A DNA stretch of 64,000 nt from Megaustenia siamemsis (GCA_032433765.1 JAVIAB010000051.1:152843421-152907420); one strand, 5' to 3'; counted from the first letter of the stretch, positions 23,706 through 35,198 are shown. The notes: generated from the letters alone by a model not told the origin. A program made the numbers and translations.

Positions 23706-24139
23706 TCTGAGCTTATAGTCACATCACATTTAACAGCTGTTATATGATTTTGTAAACACCTATATCTTGTGGTTCGTTTCATAAGATAATTGGGTATCAA
23801 CATAAAAATGTCTGAACGATATCAACAGCCAGTTATAATTTTCACAAATTTGTCTTTATTTATGAGCTAACTGAAACGAGATTGTGTTTCGTTTCTGTCA
23901 TCTCATCAGGCGTTCAGGACACATCTCATCATCCCCATTTGTTAATTCCCTTTCTACAAATTTGTTCTCTTCAAATTGTGTAGATAATATTCTCCAATTG
24001 AAAGTTAACAACATGACAGGACAGAAGAAAAATATAGATTGTAATACAAGTTCACAACACGAGCACGCACATGAAGCTGACTCGCACATGTACGTGTGTA
24101 TTAGCCTGAGACGCTTGAATTACTCTAAGTTGTGTAAGG
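23706..24139. other. Unassigned sequence
   Basis: No element recognised; its right end runs into the 41-bp array. Confidence 0.3.
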
Positions 24140-24740
24140 ACAGCAAACAGAATATCTCACATTTAACATTTTGTGTGAGGACAGCAAATAGAATATCTCA
24201 CATTTAACAGATTGTGTGAAGACAGCAAACAGAATATCTCACATTTAACAGATTGTGTGAGGACAGCAAACAGAATATCTCACATTTAACAGATTGTGTG
24301 AGGACAGCAAATAGAATATCTCACATTTAACAGATTGTGTGAAGACAGCAAACAGAATATCTCACATTTAACAGATTGTGTGTCAACAGCAAACTGAATA
24401 TCTCACATTTAACAGATTGTGTGTCAACAGCAAACAGAATATCTCACATTTAACAGATTGTGTGCGAAGACAGTAACATAATATCTCACATTTAACAGAT
24501 TATGTGAGGACAGCAAAAAGAATATCTCACATTTAACAGATTGTGTGTTAACAGCAAACAGAATATCTTACATTTAACAGATTGTGTGTCAACAGCAAAC
24601 AGAATATCTCACATTTAACAGATTGTGTGTCAACAGCAAACAGAATATCTCACATTTAACAGATTGTGTGTCAACAGCAAACAGAATATCTCACATTTAA
24701 CAGATTGTGTGTCAACAGCAAACAGAATATCTCACATACA
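24140..24740. repeat. 41-bp minisatellite, about 14 units
   Basis: AACAGAATATCTCACATTTA recurs at 41-bp spacing, with CAGATTGTGTG and GACAGCAA or CAACAGCAA completing the unit. Two subtypes occur: GTGAGGACAGC on the left and GTGTCAACAGC on the right. Confidence 0.95.
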
Positions 24741-25379
24741 AACAATATTTCCTGTGCTGATGTTTCCCACAAAGTCATAGCTCCTACTAAGATATAAAAA
24801 TAGCAAAATAAAATTGCAATAATAAATCTATTTCTGCGAAATGGCGGAAAGAATCTACAACAGGTAATAAAGACACGTGGCATCACATAATAATAATTAT
24901 AACTAGTTTATGCAGGAAATAATAATTGGCAGGGTTTTGGGTGTAAACTAAGCCTGCCGACAATAATATACACACAATGTATCAGAAAACATGTGTACAC
25001 AATGGGCACATATTCTATGAACGTTTCAATAAATAAAGACGATACACATATGTCTAGATACTTTAAAGTGTTCCAAGGAATGTGATACGTTAGAAAACAA
25101 AAAAGCAGGAGTGACATGGCTGTACATAATATTCAATGCAGCATGACACCAACAAAAAAGCCCCAGAAGACTAGCAACAGGCAGTCATCGTACCATTATG
25201 AAAAAAATGGTAGCAAAAGAGATTGAAATCAATCTAGAGGTATATCTCTTCTCTGCCGAAACTTATACGCCAAAATCGTGGGGAAAAAGGATGAGACCAA
25301 TAATAGAATTACAATTAAGCGATTCTCAAATGGGATCCGAAGAAACAGAGGATGTACTAACGCCCTATTCACATTACAA
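24741..25379. other. Unassigned sequence
   Basis: Nothing recognised except that the right end (from about 25190) may be degraded LINE-B upstream sequence, because it runs without a clear break into the RT-like part. Confidence 0.35.
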
Positions 25380-26480
25380 CAGCAGAAATGACGACAGAAC
25401 ACAATCTAAATGTGTACATTGATCAGGCGAAAACATTCGACAGAGTAAATAGAATAACTGTGGGAGGTACTAACAAAATTTGAGGTAAGCCAACATTTAA
25501 CCAACTTAATTAAAAGTCTCTATATCAACAGCAGCTGTACAGTCAGAATAGCAGTAGGTTACACAGACTACTTAAAAGTTAGAGCAGGTGTAAGACGTGG
25601 ATGCGTACTATCCCCCCCCCCTACTGTTTATTACATACATTGACTATATTTACAAGTTAGCCAACCCATCAGAGACAGAGGAGATCAACTAGCATCTACT
25701 TGCAGACGATCAGGCACTAATACATGGAAAAATAGAAGACCTACAAGAACACTTAAATAGACTTGACAGAACAGGCACAAAATACAACATGAAAATCAAC
25801 ATCAACAAAACATAAATCATGAATAATGCAAAAGAGAAACAGAACATCAACATAACATAGCAGGCAGGCAGCTAAAACAATTAGAGGAATTCAAATACCT
25901 AGGAAGTTAAGTGACACACAACAATTCACAGCAGAGATATACTCAAGATGCAACAAAGCTTGTCAAATCATTGGACAGTTATCACCACTATTGTCCAACA
26001 AGGAAATAACTCTAGAGCCACAATAAGCACTATACAATACAATCTACATCCCAATGTTGAGCTACCAATGCCAGTCCTGGACCCTAGATGCGAGAACATA
26101 AAAAAAAAATAACCTCTACTGGGATGAAATGTGTTAGACGAATGACAGGAAACAGTCTGAGATAAGATCAGAAATGAAGAACTGAGAAAAAAGCTAGGAA
26201 TAACCCTTCATAGAATATATAAAGAAACAACAGATAAAATGGTTTGGCTACTTGACAAGGCAGAAAGATAAAAACACAACATAACGAGACTTCAGTAAAC
26301 GTTTTGGGAACACCAGACCCAAGGGCGGCCGACCAAGAAAAAGATGGATTTGACGGAATATTAGAAACACTAGGAAATAGAACAGCAACAGAGGCGATTA
26401 GAAGAGCAAAAGACCACAAATTATATCTCCCCTCGACGCTGAAAGGCAAATGAAGAAGGAAAGAAGAAGAAGGAAAACAC
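25380..26480 (+). pseudogene. LINE-B: RT to 3' end, degraded copy
   Basis: Visible in shifting frames: NVYIDQAKTFDRVNR (the usual Asp is shifted to Gln-Ala-Lys context), VRAGVRRGCVLSP, HLLADDQALIHGK (catalytic Asp pair kept), YNMKININKT, QLKQLEEFKYLGS, a CQSWTLD-type motif, and a basic GRPTKKRWI tail ending with KDHKLYLPSTLKGK. A C-run at about 25612-25621 and many stops break it. The same 3' region recurs at 9.5, 26.8, 35.4 and 42.6 kb. Confidence 0.78.
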
Positions 26481-26799
26481 AATTGAAGAACACCTATCAT
26501 GCCTCGGGCATGTGGTGAAAGTTCCTACATATTTCTTGACCATCAATATGTTTTGAGGTACTGTGTTCAGCACTACACCAGGCAGTCTTTCTTTTTGGAA
26601 TAAATCTTCAGTAACCGATTTACGGCTGGCAGAAACTAGAAGTCGGTCGAGGGGTGGTAAGGAACGCGTTCATCGTTTGATGATTTCATCAGTTCGGTGT
26701 AGAAGATGGATGCGACACTCTAGCCAGTCGATCAAACAAATAGAAATGTTTTGTGTGGATAAATTATGTCTTGAACGTCCTGTTTCTTCTTCTTCCTCT
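26481..26799. other. Spacer between two LINE-B copies of opposite orientation
   Basis: About 320 bp of unassigned sequence between a sense and an antisense LINE-B 3' end. Confidence 0.35.
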
Positions 26800-27150
26800 A
26801 CTTCTTCTTGCTTCTTTCCTCTATTCCCATCCAGTGTCGAGAGGAGATATAATTTGCTGTCTTTTGCTCTTCTCTTTGTCACACTTGCTTTCATGTCTCC
26901 TACTGTTTCTAATATTTCATTAAACCATCTTATTCGTGGTCGGCCCTTGGGTCTAGTGTTCTCGCATCGTTTATTGAAGGCTCGTTATGTTGTGTATGAA
27001 TATTTCTACCTTATCAAGTGGCCAAAACAATTTATCTGTTATTTCTTTATGTACTCTATGGCGGGAATTATTTCTTGCTTTTTTTCTCAATTCTTCATTT
27101 CTGATCCTATCCCTCAGGCTGTTTCCTACCACTCGTTTAACACATTATAC
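26800..27150 (-). pseudogene. LINE-B 3' fragment, copy 3
   Basis: Plus strand shows GTGTCGAGAGGAGATATAAT, GGCCCTTGGGTCTAGTGTTC and TTTATTGAAGGCTCGTTATG, the complement of the LINE-B 3' end. Its upstream end passes without a break into the 31-bp minisatellite. Confidence 0.78.
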
Positions 27151-27312
27151 TGTTTTCTGGCACTCGTTTAACACATTATCCTGTTTCCTGGCACTCGTTT
27201 AACACATTATATTGTTTCCTGGCACTCGTTTAACACATTATCCTGTTTCCTGGCACTCGTTTAACACATTATCCTGTTTCCTGGCACTCGTTTAACACAT
27301 TATCCTGTTTGC
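27150..27312. repeat. 31-bp minisatellite grown from LINE-B sequence
   Basis: CTGTTTCCTGGCACTCGTTT-AACACATTAT repeats at 31-bp spacing (27190, 27221 and on), five units. The first unit coincides with the LINE-B segment CTGTTTCCTACCACTCGTTT, so the repeat unit was taken from the LINE. Confidence 0.9.
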
Positions 27313-27434
27313 TTGACTCGGGAAACTACGAAGGCAGCATCCAGTACGTATTTGTTGTCACATATTGTTGCTGCTGTTTTCGAGTGTGACTAGAGCCGGC
27401 AAAATATCCCTCAGCCTTATACTTATGCTGACTA

Positions 27435-27945
27435 TTCATATATTAATTGTTAACTGATAACTCTTATATTAAGTGTTAACTGATCACTCGTACATTCAGT
27501 GTTAACTGATCACTATAATATTAAGTGTTAACTGATCATTCTTATAATAACTGTTAACTGATCGCATTTATATTAACTGTTAATTGATCACTCTTAAATT
27601 AATTGTTAATTGATCCCTCTTATTATATTAATTGTTAACTGATCACTCTTAAATTAATTGTTAACTGATCCCTCTTATTATATTAATTGTTAACTGATCA
27701 CTCTTAAATTAATTGTTAACTGATCTCTCTTATTATATTAATTGTTAACTGATCACTCTTATAATAATTGTTAACTGATCACTCTTATATTAAGTGTTAA
27801 CTGATCACTCTTATATTAACTATTAACTGATCACTGTTATATTAAGTGTTAACTGATCTCTGTTATATTAAGTGTTAACTTATCACTCTTATATTAACTA
27901 TTAACTGATCACTCTTATATTAACTATTAACTGATCAACTTGTTT
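27435..27945. repeat. 26-bp minisatellite with TGATCA core, about 20 units
   Basis: GTTAACTGATCACTCTTATA-TTAA at about 26-bp spacing, some units lengthened by a TTAT duplication. Each intact unit contains the palindromes TGATCA and GTTAAC. Confidence 0.94.
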
Positions 27946-28545
27946 GAAAAAGCAAACTCCACACAATAAAATATAATGTTTAGAGCACATGGTTTGATAT
28001 TTTCCTAAAATTCTACAACAACAAAAACAAAAGATTTGTGCAAAATTCAGACTACCTTTGTACTTAAATGTTATAATTTCTGAAGTTCGCTGAAGAAATA
28101 AGATTTCATGAAAAAGAATTACAGAAATTCATCAGTTTCCGAGATAATTGATAAACTCTGTGGGCAGGAATTTCGGAACGAATTATAAATATTCCATCAC
28201 TACTAATGTAAAAGAAAAAATACAAATACGCACATTACTAGAAAAGTGAATGCAATGGGATATAGCTGCATACCAAACCAGTGGACGTAAATAATTTCTT
28301 ATAAACTGAAGCTAATAAAAGAGATAATTATGTCAGAATTCGAAGTCGGATTGTTATTTCATCTTTTGGGATATTTCTGTGATTTATCGAAATATGAAAG
28401 TAATTCATTTGCATGATACTTTTACAAGATTTGTGACTAAAAGTGTCACAGATAGTGCAAAAACAGACTTACAACACACAGAATTAAAAGAGAAGCTATC
28501 TAAAATAAGGATACAGATAGACAGACACAAATAAATAATGTAAAA
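27946..28545. other. Unassigned AT-rich sequence
   Basis: No recognised content. Confidence 0.3.
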
Positions 28546-28800
28546 AAAAAAAGTAAAGTACCCCGTCACGCCAAGTGACGTATAGGGAATATGGTGTTAG
28601 TGACCATAAATTTTACAGACCTTCAGCTCATGATTTTTGGGGTAATGTGGTCGGTGTTACGCCCGTGCCGCTTTACTTTCCCAGAAAAAAATCCAGTACC
28701 CATTAAGGCTGGGTGAACCGGAAGACGTCGGTTGGGATCGAACCCTACCTCTTGTCCTTTGTAGTCCAGTTCACTAACCACTGAGCTATAGCGGCTCCCA
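28546..28800 (-). mobile_element. SINE-1 copy b
   Basis: Complete minus-strand copy: tRNA-like head ending at GCTATAGCGGCTCCC on the plus strand, body, CGTCACGCCAAGTGACG 3' hairpin region and an AAAGTAAAGT tail. The 3' hairpin has a mismatch (TGACG for TGGCG), as in copy a. Confidence 0.9.
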
Positions 28801-28974
28801 AATAAATAATCTATTATATATGAATGTAGTTTGCGAGTGAGGAAACTCATCTTTCGTGGAGAAATATATAGATAAGTAAAGACTGAAAGTTAAATAGAAA
28901 CCATCGGAGAGTATTAAATAAGATAGTTTCAAGAGCATTAAATAAGATAATTTCCAGTGTATTAAATAAGATAG

Positions 28975-29365
28975 TTAACAAACGAGGAAATTAGAGAAAT
29001 CGCCAATCAACCACTAATATCTTCAGTAATAAAGAAAAGACGATGGTCATACGTTGGACATGTGATGAGAAGAGATAATAATCGAATAGCAAAGCAAGCC
29101 CTCATATGGGAAACAACAGGTAAAAGAAAAAGAGGAAGACCCAGGGAGACACTGAGAAGAACATTGATGAGAGAGGCAAGAGCAGCAGGAATCGGCTCCC
29201 TCAATGAGATAGAACTGCTTGCACAGAACAGAGACAGATGGCGAGATTTGATAAAATATCTTTAAAAGAAAACTGCTAGAACAAAAATTCATATAGGAGA
29301 AGGTGTATCTTGGTCTACGCCCTATGGGCCGGTTACGGCTCGAAAGGTCAATAGATAGAAATAAG
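28975..29365 (+). pseudogene. LINE-F 3' fragment, copy 1
   Basis: Encodes ISSVIKKRRWSYVGHVMRRD, then NRIAKQALIWE, a basic KRKRGRPRETLRRTL block, and REARAAGIGSLNEIELLAQN to DRWRDLIKYL and a natural stop at 29263-29265. This is the intact C-terminal domain of an RTE-like LINE. The 3' end reads CCTATGGGCCGGTTACGGCT, CGAAAGGTC, then a (ATAG)n tail. It is 5' truncated. Confidence 0.85.
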
Positions 29366-30284
29366 ATAGTTTCCTTACACAGACGTGACTAGAGTGTTAA
29401 AGAAATTTATCTATATATCAGAGCGATTAAGAAAGTCTCATGTAGAGGGAATTGTTAGATAAACCCTCAAAACACTTCAATTTTGACAAGTTCATGTTAA
29501 TAAGAAATCACCAAAATAACTATTTCAAAGAATCAAGTCAAGACAAGACATCACATAAATCGTGGTATGTTTTTTGATAGACTTCATTAGGTGCAGTAAC
29601 AAACATTAGAACCAAATCGGCTTAGAACGGAACCACTAAACGAGTTTTCTCTTCTAGGAACTGATCGCCAAGCGTTCCGTATGACTATGATGTACATACA
29701 TCTATTGTCCACTGGTCTAGTTATCATAGATGATGTAACATAACAGTATGGGTGACTATGTTCTATAATCCAACATAAATGTTTACTGCTTCAACAAATG
29801 TACTTTAATGTTAGCTTATATTTTTTTAAAATTCCACGAACAATGATGACGTGTCAATTCATCAGATGTGTCTTCCAAACACCCACAAGGAAAGACGTCA
29901 GAGTCATCGACATTTCAAACATTTCCTTTTACATCTAAAATAACTATTATATGCAACTTTGAATATTTGATACAAATTGATGACAAATGCTGCCGATTAT
30001 TATTGGGTCCAAGAATTGCGGAATGCTGTGTTTGACTGCAATAGACATTTACAAATATGGACTCACTTTGTCCTATTGACTTATTGGCGTAAGCTACAAT
30101 CGGAGTATCTCTCTCTCTCTAGTAATACAAACAGCACACTGACAACACAACATAGGTTATTGAAGTTCATAAATAACAGTACCAACAACAATAACTAGAG
30201 ATATAAATGAACAAATAAAAGGGGATTTCCTAGGTGTGACGTTCTACACAAATGACGAGATTACAGAGAAACGTCTCCACTTAC
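29366..30284. other. Unassigned sequence, intron of the receptor gene on the minus strand
   Basis: Directly 3' of the receptor exon at 30285. No M4-encoding exon was recognised, so it is read as intron. Confidence 0.4.
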
Positions 30285-31182
30285 CGACGAATCACGGTCT
30301 TCACTCTTCAAATGCTCTGCTATAAACGTCACGGAATCTATTGCGTCCATAATCTCCTTGGAGTATGGTCTTCTTCTGACGACAGCTCCAGTAGTCTCAT
30401 CAGCATAATCCAGATTCAATAAGCCTTCAATGTTGTTGGGCCGCCTTAGCCGCGGGGACATCTTCTCGTCTTGACTGTAGCCGACCGACCTTGAGGAAAG
30501 GTCATCCCTGGTGTTGCGTAGTTCCAGCCCGTTACATGTCCGAACTACAACTTTCTTGGGAGGAAACTGCTCGTCAGGGTCGTCTTGGGGCCTTCTCATG
30601 ATGAGAAGACGAGGGAGAATATTGAGGAACACTCGACGCACCCAGGGAGACATGTTGTGTGTGGCAGGAGACCGGAAGTGAACGTTGAGAACAATGACTG
30701 TCACTATGATGGAGAGAGTGACCAGGATCATGGTAAACAGAAGGTACTTGCCGATGAGTGGTACCACGATGGAGGTTGGTGGGATGATCTCTGCCAGAAG
30801 CAAGAAAAACACAGTCAAGGACAGCAAGATGGAGATGCACAGAGTTATTTTTTCACCGGAGTCGGACGGCAGGTAGAACACTAAAACTGTGAGACAAGAG
30901 ATGGCCACGCAGGGAATGATGAGGTTGACCGTATGGAAGAGGGTCTTACGTCTCATGGTCACGCTGAACGTGATGTCCGGATAGCGCTCTGTACAGCACG
31001 GGTATTCTCGGACATTCTTCACAGCCTCCACCTCCAGGATGTCCCACTCGACGCTCGGATAAAAGTCTCTCAAGTCGATCCCATTCTTGATTGTCACGTT
31101 GGCCTGGTTGGATTTTGCACACATGTGAACTAGGTCAACCTGGTCACCGTCATAAGTCCACGATCCAAACTTCATCTTGCAC
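30285..31182 (-). CDS. Nicotinic acetylcholine receptor, alpha-type subunit: exon with loop C and M1-M3 (partial gene)
   Basis: This 898-bp exon encodes most of a ligand-gated cation channel subunit of the plasma membrane. The acceptor AG is at 31183-31184 and the donor GTAAGT at 30279-30284; the first base completes a codon begun in the previous exon. Codons 1-8 give CKMKFGSW (second Cys of the Cys-loop, then the loop B Trp). Codons 60-68 give YPCCTERYP, the vicinal cysteines that mark agonist-binding alpha subunits, with loop length like alpha-7. M1 is about codons 83-104, M2 110-131 ([20 protein letters not shown]), M3 145-167, then a 130-residue cytoplasmic loop. Glu next to Lys before M2 (GEK) predicts cation selectivity. 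M4 must be in a further exon, not found. The coding frame also runs on into both introns; those ends are not protein. Confidence 0.95.
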
Positions 31183-31383
31183 CTGGACATAAACACGCTC
31201 TTGTCATTCATTACATGCAATATAAAGTGAGAAATGTGTGAGAAATATCATCAATAATTAAAATGTGAATAAACAATATTTTGCTGTAGTAGTTTTGAAA
31301 CTGGCAATCATAAAGTGATACTTTTGCTCATTTACACGAGATGTTGCTGCTCTGTTTCTATATTAATCTTCTTCTTCTAACTT

Positions 31384-31960
31384 TTCAGCTTCCTGTGGGG
31401 CATATGTCTTCAATAAACACTTTCCGAGTCGTTCTGCTTCTTGCCATTCTTTTAACATCATTCCATGTATTCCCCATCATCTTCATCTCTGCTTCTGACT
31501 GTCTTCTCCAAGAATACGTTGGTCTTCATCTTTGTCTCTTCCCCTGTGGATTCAAAAAGGGCCTGCCATGTAATACTCCCAATTGGCTTCCTCAGTGTGT
31601 GTCCTATCCAGAGCCATCGTCTTCGTTGTATCTCTTTATCCACTGGTATCTGAATGATATTTTCCCATAATTCTATGTTAGTGATTTTGAGCTGCCATTT
31701 CCATCCTATAATTCAGCGCAAGCATCCATTAATGAAAGTCTGTATCTTCATGATGGTCTTTATTGTTGTTCTCCATGTTTCACAGCCATATAATAGGACT
31801 GACTTAACACTGGAGTTGACAATTTCTATTTTTGTATTTAAGCTAATTTCTTTGGATTTCCATGTTTCCTAGCGCAATGAAGGCGCCTCTTACTTTTTGT
31901 ACGCTCTTTTTTGGTATCATCATGTTTCTCATTGACTATATTACTGCCCAGATATGTGTC
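31384..31960 (-). pseudogene. LINE-A 3' fragment, antisense copy
   Basis: Plus strand is the complement of LINE-A from about 8850 to 9440. On the minus strand it reads [20 protein letters not shown], then ITWQALFESTG; the YGCETWRTT-type motif and NCRI-type block follow upstream. It is 5' truncated and frameshifted, and is more diverged than the 6.4 kb copy. It lies in the receptor intron on the same strand as the gene. Confidence 0.82.
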
Positions 31961-32138
31961 TGATTTACGTATAACGCTCTTATTTTATTATACAGTCATT
32001 ACTTTACTGTTATTATCTCCTTTATTTTGCTCTAAGGTAAAGCGCGGCAAAGGCCAGGGGACATGTTGGAAGATGGTTGTATGGAATGTGTCACTTTGAA
32101 GATTATTGAGACATACAGTCAGTAAATGCATTAAAACA

Positions 32139-32299
32139 GTAAAGTAAAGTAAAGTAAAGTAAAGTAAAGTAAAGTAAAGTAAAGTAAAGTAAAGTAAAGT
32201 AAAGTAAAGTAAAGTAAAGTAAAGTAAAGTAAAGTAAAGTAAAGTAAAGTAAAGTAAAGAGCCCTGTCACGCCAAGTGACGTATAGGGAATATGGTGTT
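32139..32299 (-). mobile_element. SINE-1 copy c, 3' part with expanded (AAAGT)n tail
   Basis: The 3' end GCCCTGTCACGCCAAGTGAC of SINE-1 is preceded on the plus strand by about 24 AAAGT units (32139-32259), the complement of the SINE (ACTTT)n tail. The SINE is cut at ATATGGTGTT by the LINE-F insertion and resumes at 32673. Confidence 0.93.
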
Positions 32300-32662
32300 C
32301 TATCTATCTATTAACCTAACGAGCCGTAGCCGGCCCATAGGGCGTAGACCAAGATACTCCTTCTCTTATCTAAATGTTTTTGTTCTAGCAGTTTTCAATT
32401 CTTTTAAAGATATTTTATCAAATCTCGACATTTGTCTCTGTTCTGTGCAAACAGCTCTATCTCATTGAGGGAGCCGATTCCTGCTGCTCTTGCCTTTCTG
32501 ATCAATGTTCTTCTCAGTGTCTCTCCGGGTCTTCCTCTTTTCCTCTTACCTGTTTTTCCCACACGAGGGCTTGCTTTGCTATTCGGTTATTATCTCTTCT
32601 CATCACATGTCCAACATATGACCATCGTCTTTTCTTTATTACTGAAGATATTAGTGGTTGAG
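32300..32662 (-). mobile_element. LINE-F 3' fragment, nested in SINE-1 copy c
   Basis: Plus strand is the complement of LINE-F: tail CTATCTATCTATTAAC, then ACGAGCCGTAGCCGGCCCAT (3' hairpin GCCG-GCTA-CGGC) and the C-terminal coding part. It is flanked by a perfect 10-bp direct repeat ATATGGTGTT at 32290-32299 and 32663-32672 that belongs to the SINE, the target site duplication of this insertion. It is 5' truncated at about the same codon as the 28.98 kb copy. Confidence 0.92.
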
Positions 32663-32870
32663 ATATGGTGTTGGTGACCATAATTTTTACAGACCTTCGG
32701 CACATGATTTTTGGAGTAATGTGGTCGGTATTACGCCCTTGACACTTGACTTTCCCAGGAAGAAAACCAGTACCCACTTAAGACTGGGTGAGCCCGGAAG
32801 CCATCTGTCAGGATCGAACCCGACCTCCTGTCCTTTGTAGCCCAGTTCACTAACCACTGAGCGGCTTCTT
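32663..32870 (-). mobile_element. SINE-1 copy c, 5' part
   Basis: Resumes at the duplicated ATATGGTGTT and runs through the body to a tRNA-like head (GGATCGAACCCGACC on the plus strand is the B box complement; CACTGAGCGGC near the A box). The head is eroded. Confidence 0.9.
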
Positions 32871-33845
32871 CATTAAAACAGTGAGTCCCTTTCAATGTAC
32901 GGCCAACTCAAACAACTAGACTCTGTGGTTAATGTGCACGCGATAGAAACCAGCTGTGACAATGTTCTCAAACCTGGCAAGGACCAAGCGAACCTCTCAC
33001 TGGTCCTTCTTGTACCATCTAACTTTGCCTTCCCTCGGTTCTAATTTTTGAAATGTATCTTATCCCCCTCCCCCAACTTCATTATCTCACAATTTTACGG
33101 CCAATCAGTTTGAACTTATTTCATCCAACTATCACCACACACCACACTACCACCACATTGCGTTCTGGAGATCTTTGTTTTATGAAAGTGCTGATACAAA
33201 GTTCATTCTTCTCTGGTTTGAGTAGGAATTCCCTTTCGATATGATAAAAAATTTTTTACTAGCAATCATCATGTAGTCAATATATGCAGCAAGGAGAAAT
33301 AATCACAAGACAAAAGTAGTTAGGAAACAAAGTTGAAGATTAATGATTATTGCAACCTTAGCAATGATTGACAAGTACATTGACTGCTTTTAACATTTTT
33401 CCTCCTTTCCGGTGCTTGTTTGATAAATGATTATGTGTCTCATTGAAGACTCTAAAATACAGCGCTGACTGATGTTATCTCAAGTCAGATTGTTGTGATG
33501 ACTTGATGTTGTTTTGCTGTTTAAATCGAACAAACCATTTACAGAAATCCCGAAGGAAGGTTATGGCTTTGACCAATCATAAACGTGTAATTCCCGAGTC
33601 ACGTGTACGACTCACGTGTTAGCCCTAACCGTACGCGATTTGTCCTCAGTCAGGGGTACCCACTCACAGAGGCCAATTTGTTCGACTTGTCACTAGGGAC
33701 ATTTGTGCCCGTACGCAGCTGGTCTGTTAGCTGTTGTCGAAGTCTGTTTGCGTTAGTGCCGCTACGGAAAGGTCGACTGTAATAGCGTATCGTGTCTAAC
33801 GCGATAACGCGGACACCGAGAACAAACATGCTCAGACATCTGTTG
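32871..33845. other. Unassigned intron sequence
   Basis: Contains a short direct repeat of GACTCACGTG / GAGTCACGTG at 33596-33620. No exon recognised. Confidence 0.35.
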
Positions 33846-34000
33846 AGAACTGCCGTGGCTCATTGGATAGGAAGCTGGGCGGCTTAAGACATGAGATCGG
33901 GTTTAGTGTTCCGGGCTCATCCAGCCCTAAAGGGTCCTAGATTTTTATGGAGAAGAACGACGGAATGGAGTAATGCTGACCACATTCGCTAAAGAAAAAT
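33846..34000 (+). mobile_element. SINE-4: tRNA-derived SINE sharing the SINE-1 body
   Basis: The head reads CCGTGGCTCATTGGATAGG and is not the SINE-1 head. It continues CTCATCCAGCCCTAAAGGGT, a T-rich stretch, and GAATGGAGTAATGCTGACCA-CATTC, which aligns with CACCCAGCCTTAAATGGGTA and GCGTAATACCGACCACATT of SINE-1. So the two families share a central domain behind different tRNA-like heads. No 3' hairpin or ACTTT tail follows; the copy is 3' incomplete. Confidence 0.65.
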
Positions 34001-34035
34001 GTACAGAAAATGTATTTAAAGGTACGGCCACAAAC

Positions 34036-35190
34036 CAGTGGCGTATTCTCTATGATACCGGAGCTACCGCCGGTAGCTTGACATATTAAACATATTAAAA
34101 GGAAATGATAATTTATTATATTTCAACAAATTATTATATTACAAATTTTCGAATATTCTATTACACATTTCGTAGGCCAATATTATTTATTTGCTTTGAT
34201 TTGCATTTATTAAAGCAAGGTTTTCCTCCGGCCCTATAACGTTTGTGGATGAGACCAAAACTACTATACATTGAAACCTCTAGAAGCCAGCGGTACATTT
34301 TTCTCTATCCGGACCTTGTATTAACGACCTTGACGTTCAGAAATTTCCCTCAAAATATTTAACGGATGTTGTCGCAAGAGCAATGCGATTTCATGGTTAT
34401 TTTCGGCTCTAGCCAATCAGAATCGTCAAAAAGTGAAAGTGAAACTGTCTGAATACCGGAACTTCCGTAGCAATGTATAACTACGTTATGCGCATCAGCA
34501 TCTGTAGAAATAACTTGTTCTGCTCACAAGAGAAGCAAATCTTATTGCCGCTCAACTCAGACACAAGAACGCTTATCTGGTTTGGCATTAAGGTAAGGTA
34601 AAGGTAAAGTACGAGCCTTGAACCGGCGTCTTAGCACGCGAGTTTACACCCATATGAGCTCGGCCGCCTATCCAGAAATGTTCGGAGATTTCTGTATAGT
34701 GTCGCCACAAGCATCGAAACTCAGATGCAAAGCAACATTCCTCACCTTCCCAGGGTAATACCCTGGTACCCATTTCTGCCAACGGTTGGGTCGACCGTGG
34801 GGGTATTTTGTTTCCAACCACGAGTACAACTCACACTGCTCCCAGCGGGAATCGAACACGGGTTGTCCAAACGTCGGTAGTCCAATCGGATGGTTTTCCC
34901 AACTCGGCTATCGAGGCCCCCAAATGGGCCCCCAAAATGGCATTAATGTCCATTGAAAAATCATTCCCTCAGAAACTTAGAAACCAACCCAACAGTACTT
35001 TCAATGACAAAGTCATCAAGACATCTTCGTCCCAAACAAGACGGATATAATTAACATAAATAAGTAAGTAATTTAAAATGTAGTGATGTTATTAGAAAAT
35101 ATTACTTCATGTTAGTCTACTGAATATAATGTCTGTGTTTATTTATTATGTCAGCGGTAGCCTAGACCCCAAAACCAGTATACGCCACTG
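34036..35190. mobile_element. hAT-like non-autonomous DNA transposon
   Basis: Starts CAGTGGCGTAT and ends ATACGCCACTG, an 11-bp perfect terminal inverted repeat; further inside, GCTACCGC on the left mirrors GCGGTAGC on the right. It is flanked by a perfect 8-bp duplication CCACAAAC at 34028-34035 and 35191-35198. The 8-bp duplication and the CAGTGGCGTA ends are hallmarks of the hAT superfamily. No transposase frame is visible, so it needs a transposase in trans. Removing the nested SINE-2 leaves about 815 bp. Confidence 0.88.
34590..34922 (-). mobile_element. SINE-2 copy 2, nested in the hAT-like element
   Basis: Minus-strand SINE with a clear tRNA-like head: GGGGGCCTCGATAGCCGAGT (A box TAGCCGAGTTGG) and TGTTCGATTCCC (B box), about 75 nt in all, then the family body and a (TTACC)n-type tail. 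A TGGCATTA direct repeat at 34583-34590 and 34938-34945 is a likely target site duplication. A duplicated GGGCCCCCAAAATGG sits between the head and the right repeat. Confidence 0.88.
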
Positions 35191-35198
35191 CCACAAAC

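Noticed and set aside
30261..30284. C-terminal residues VSGDVSL after the receptor exon
   Set aside because: They come from reading through the GTAAGT donor into the intron; M4 is missing at this point, so splicing is required.
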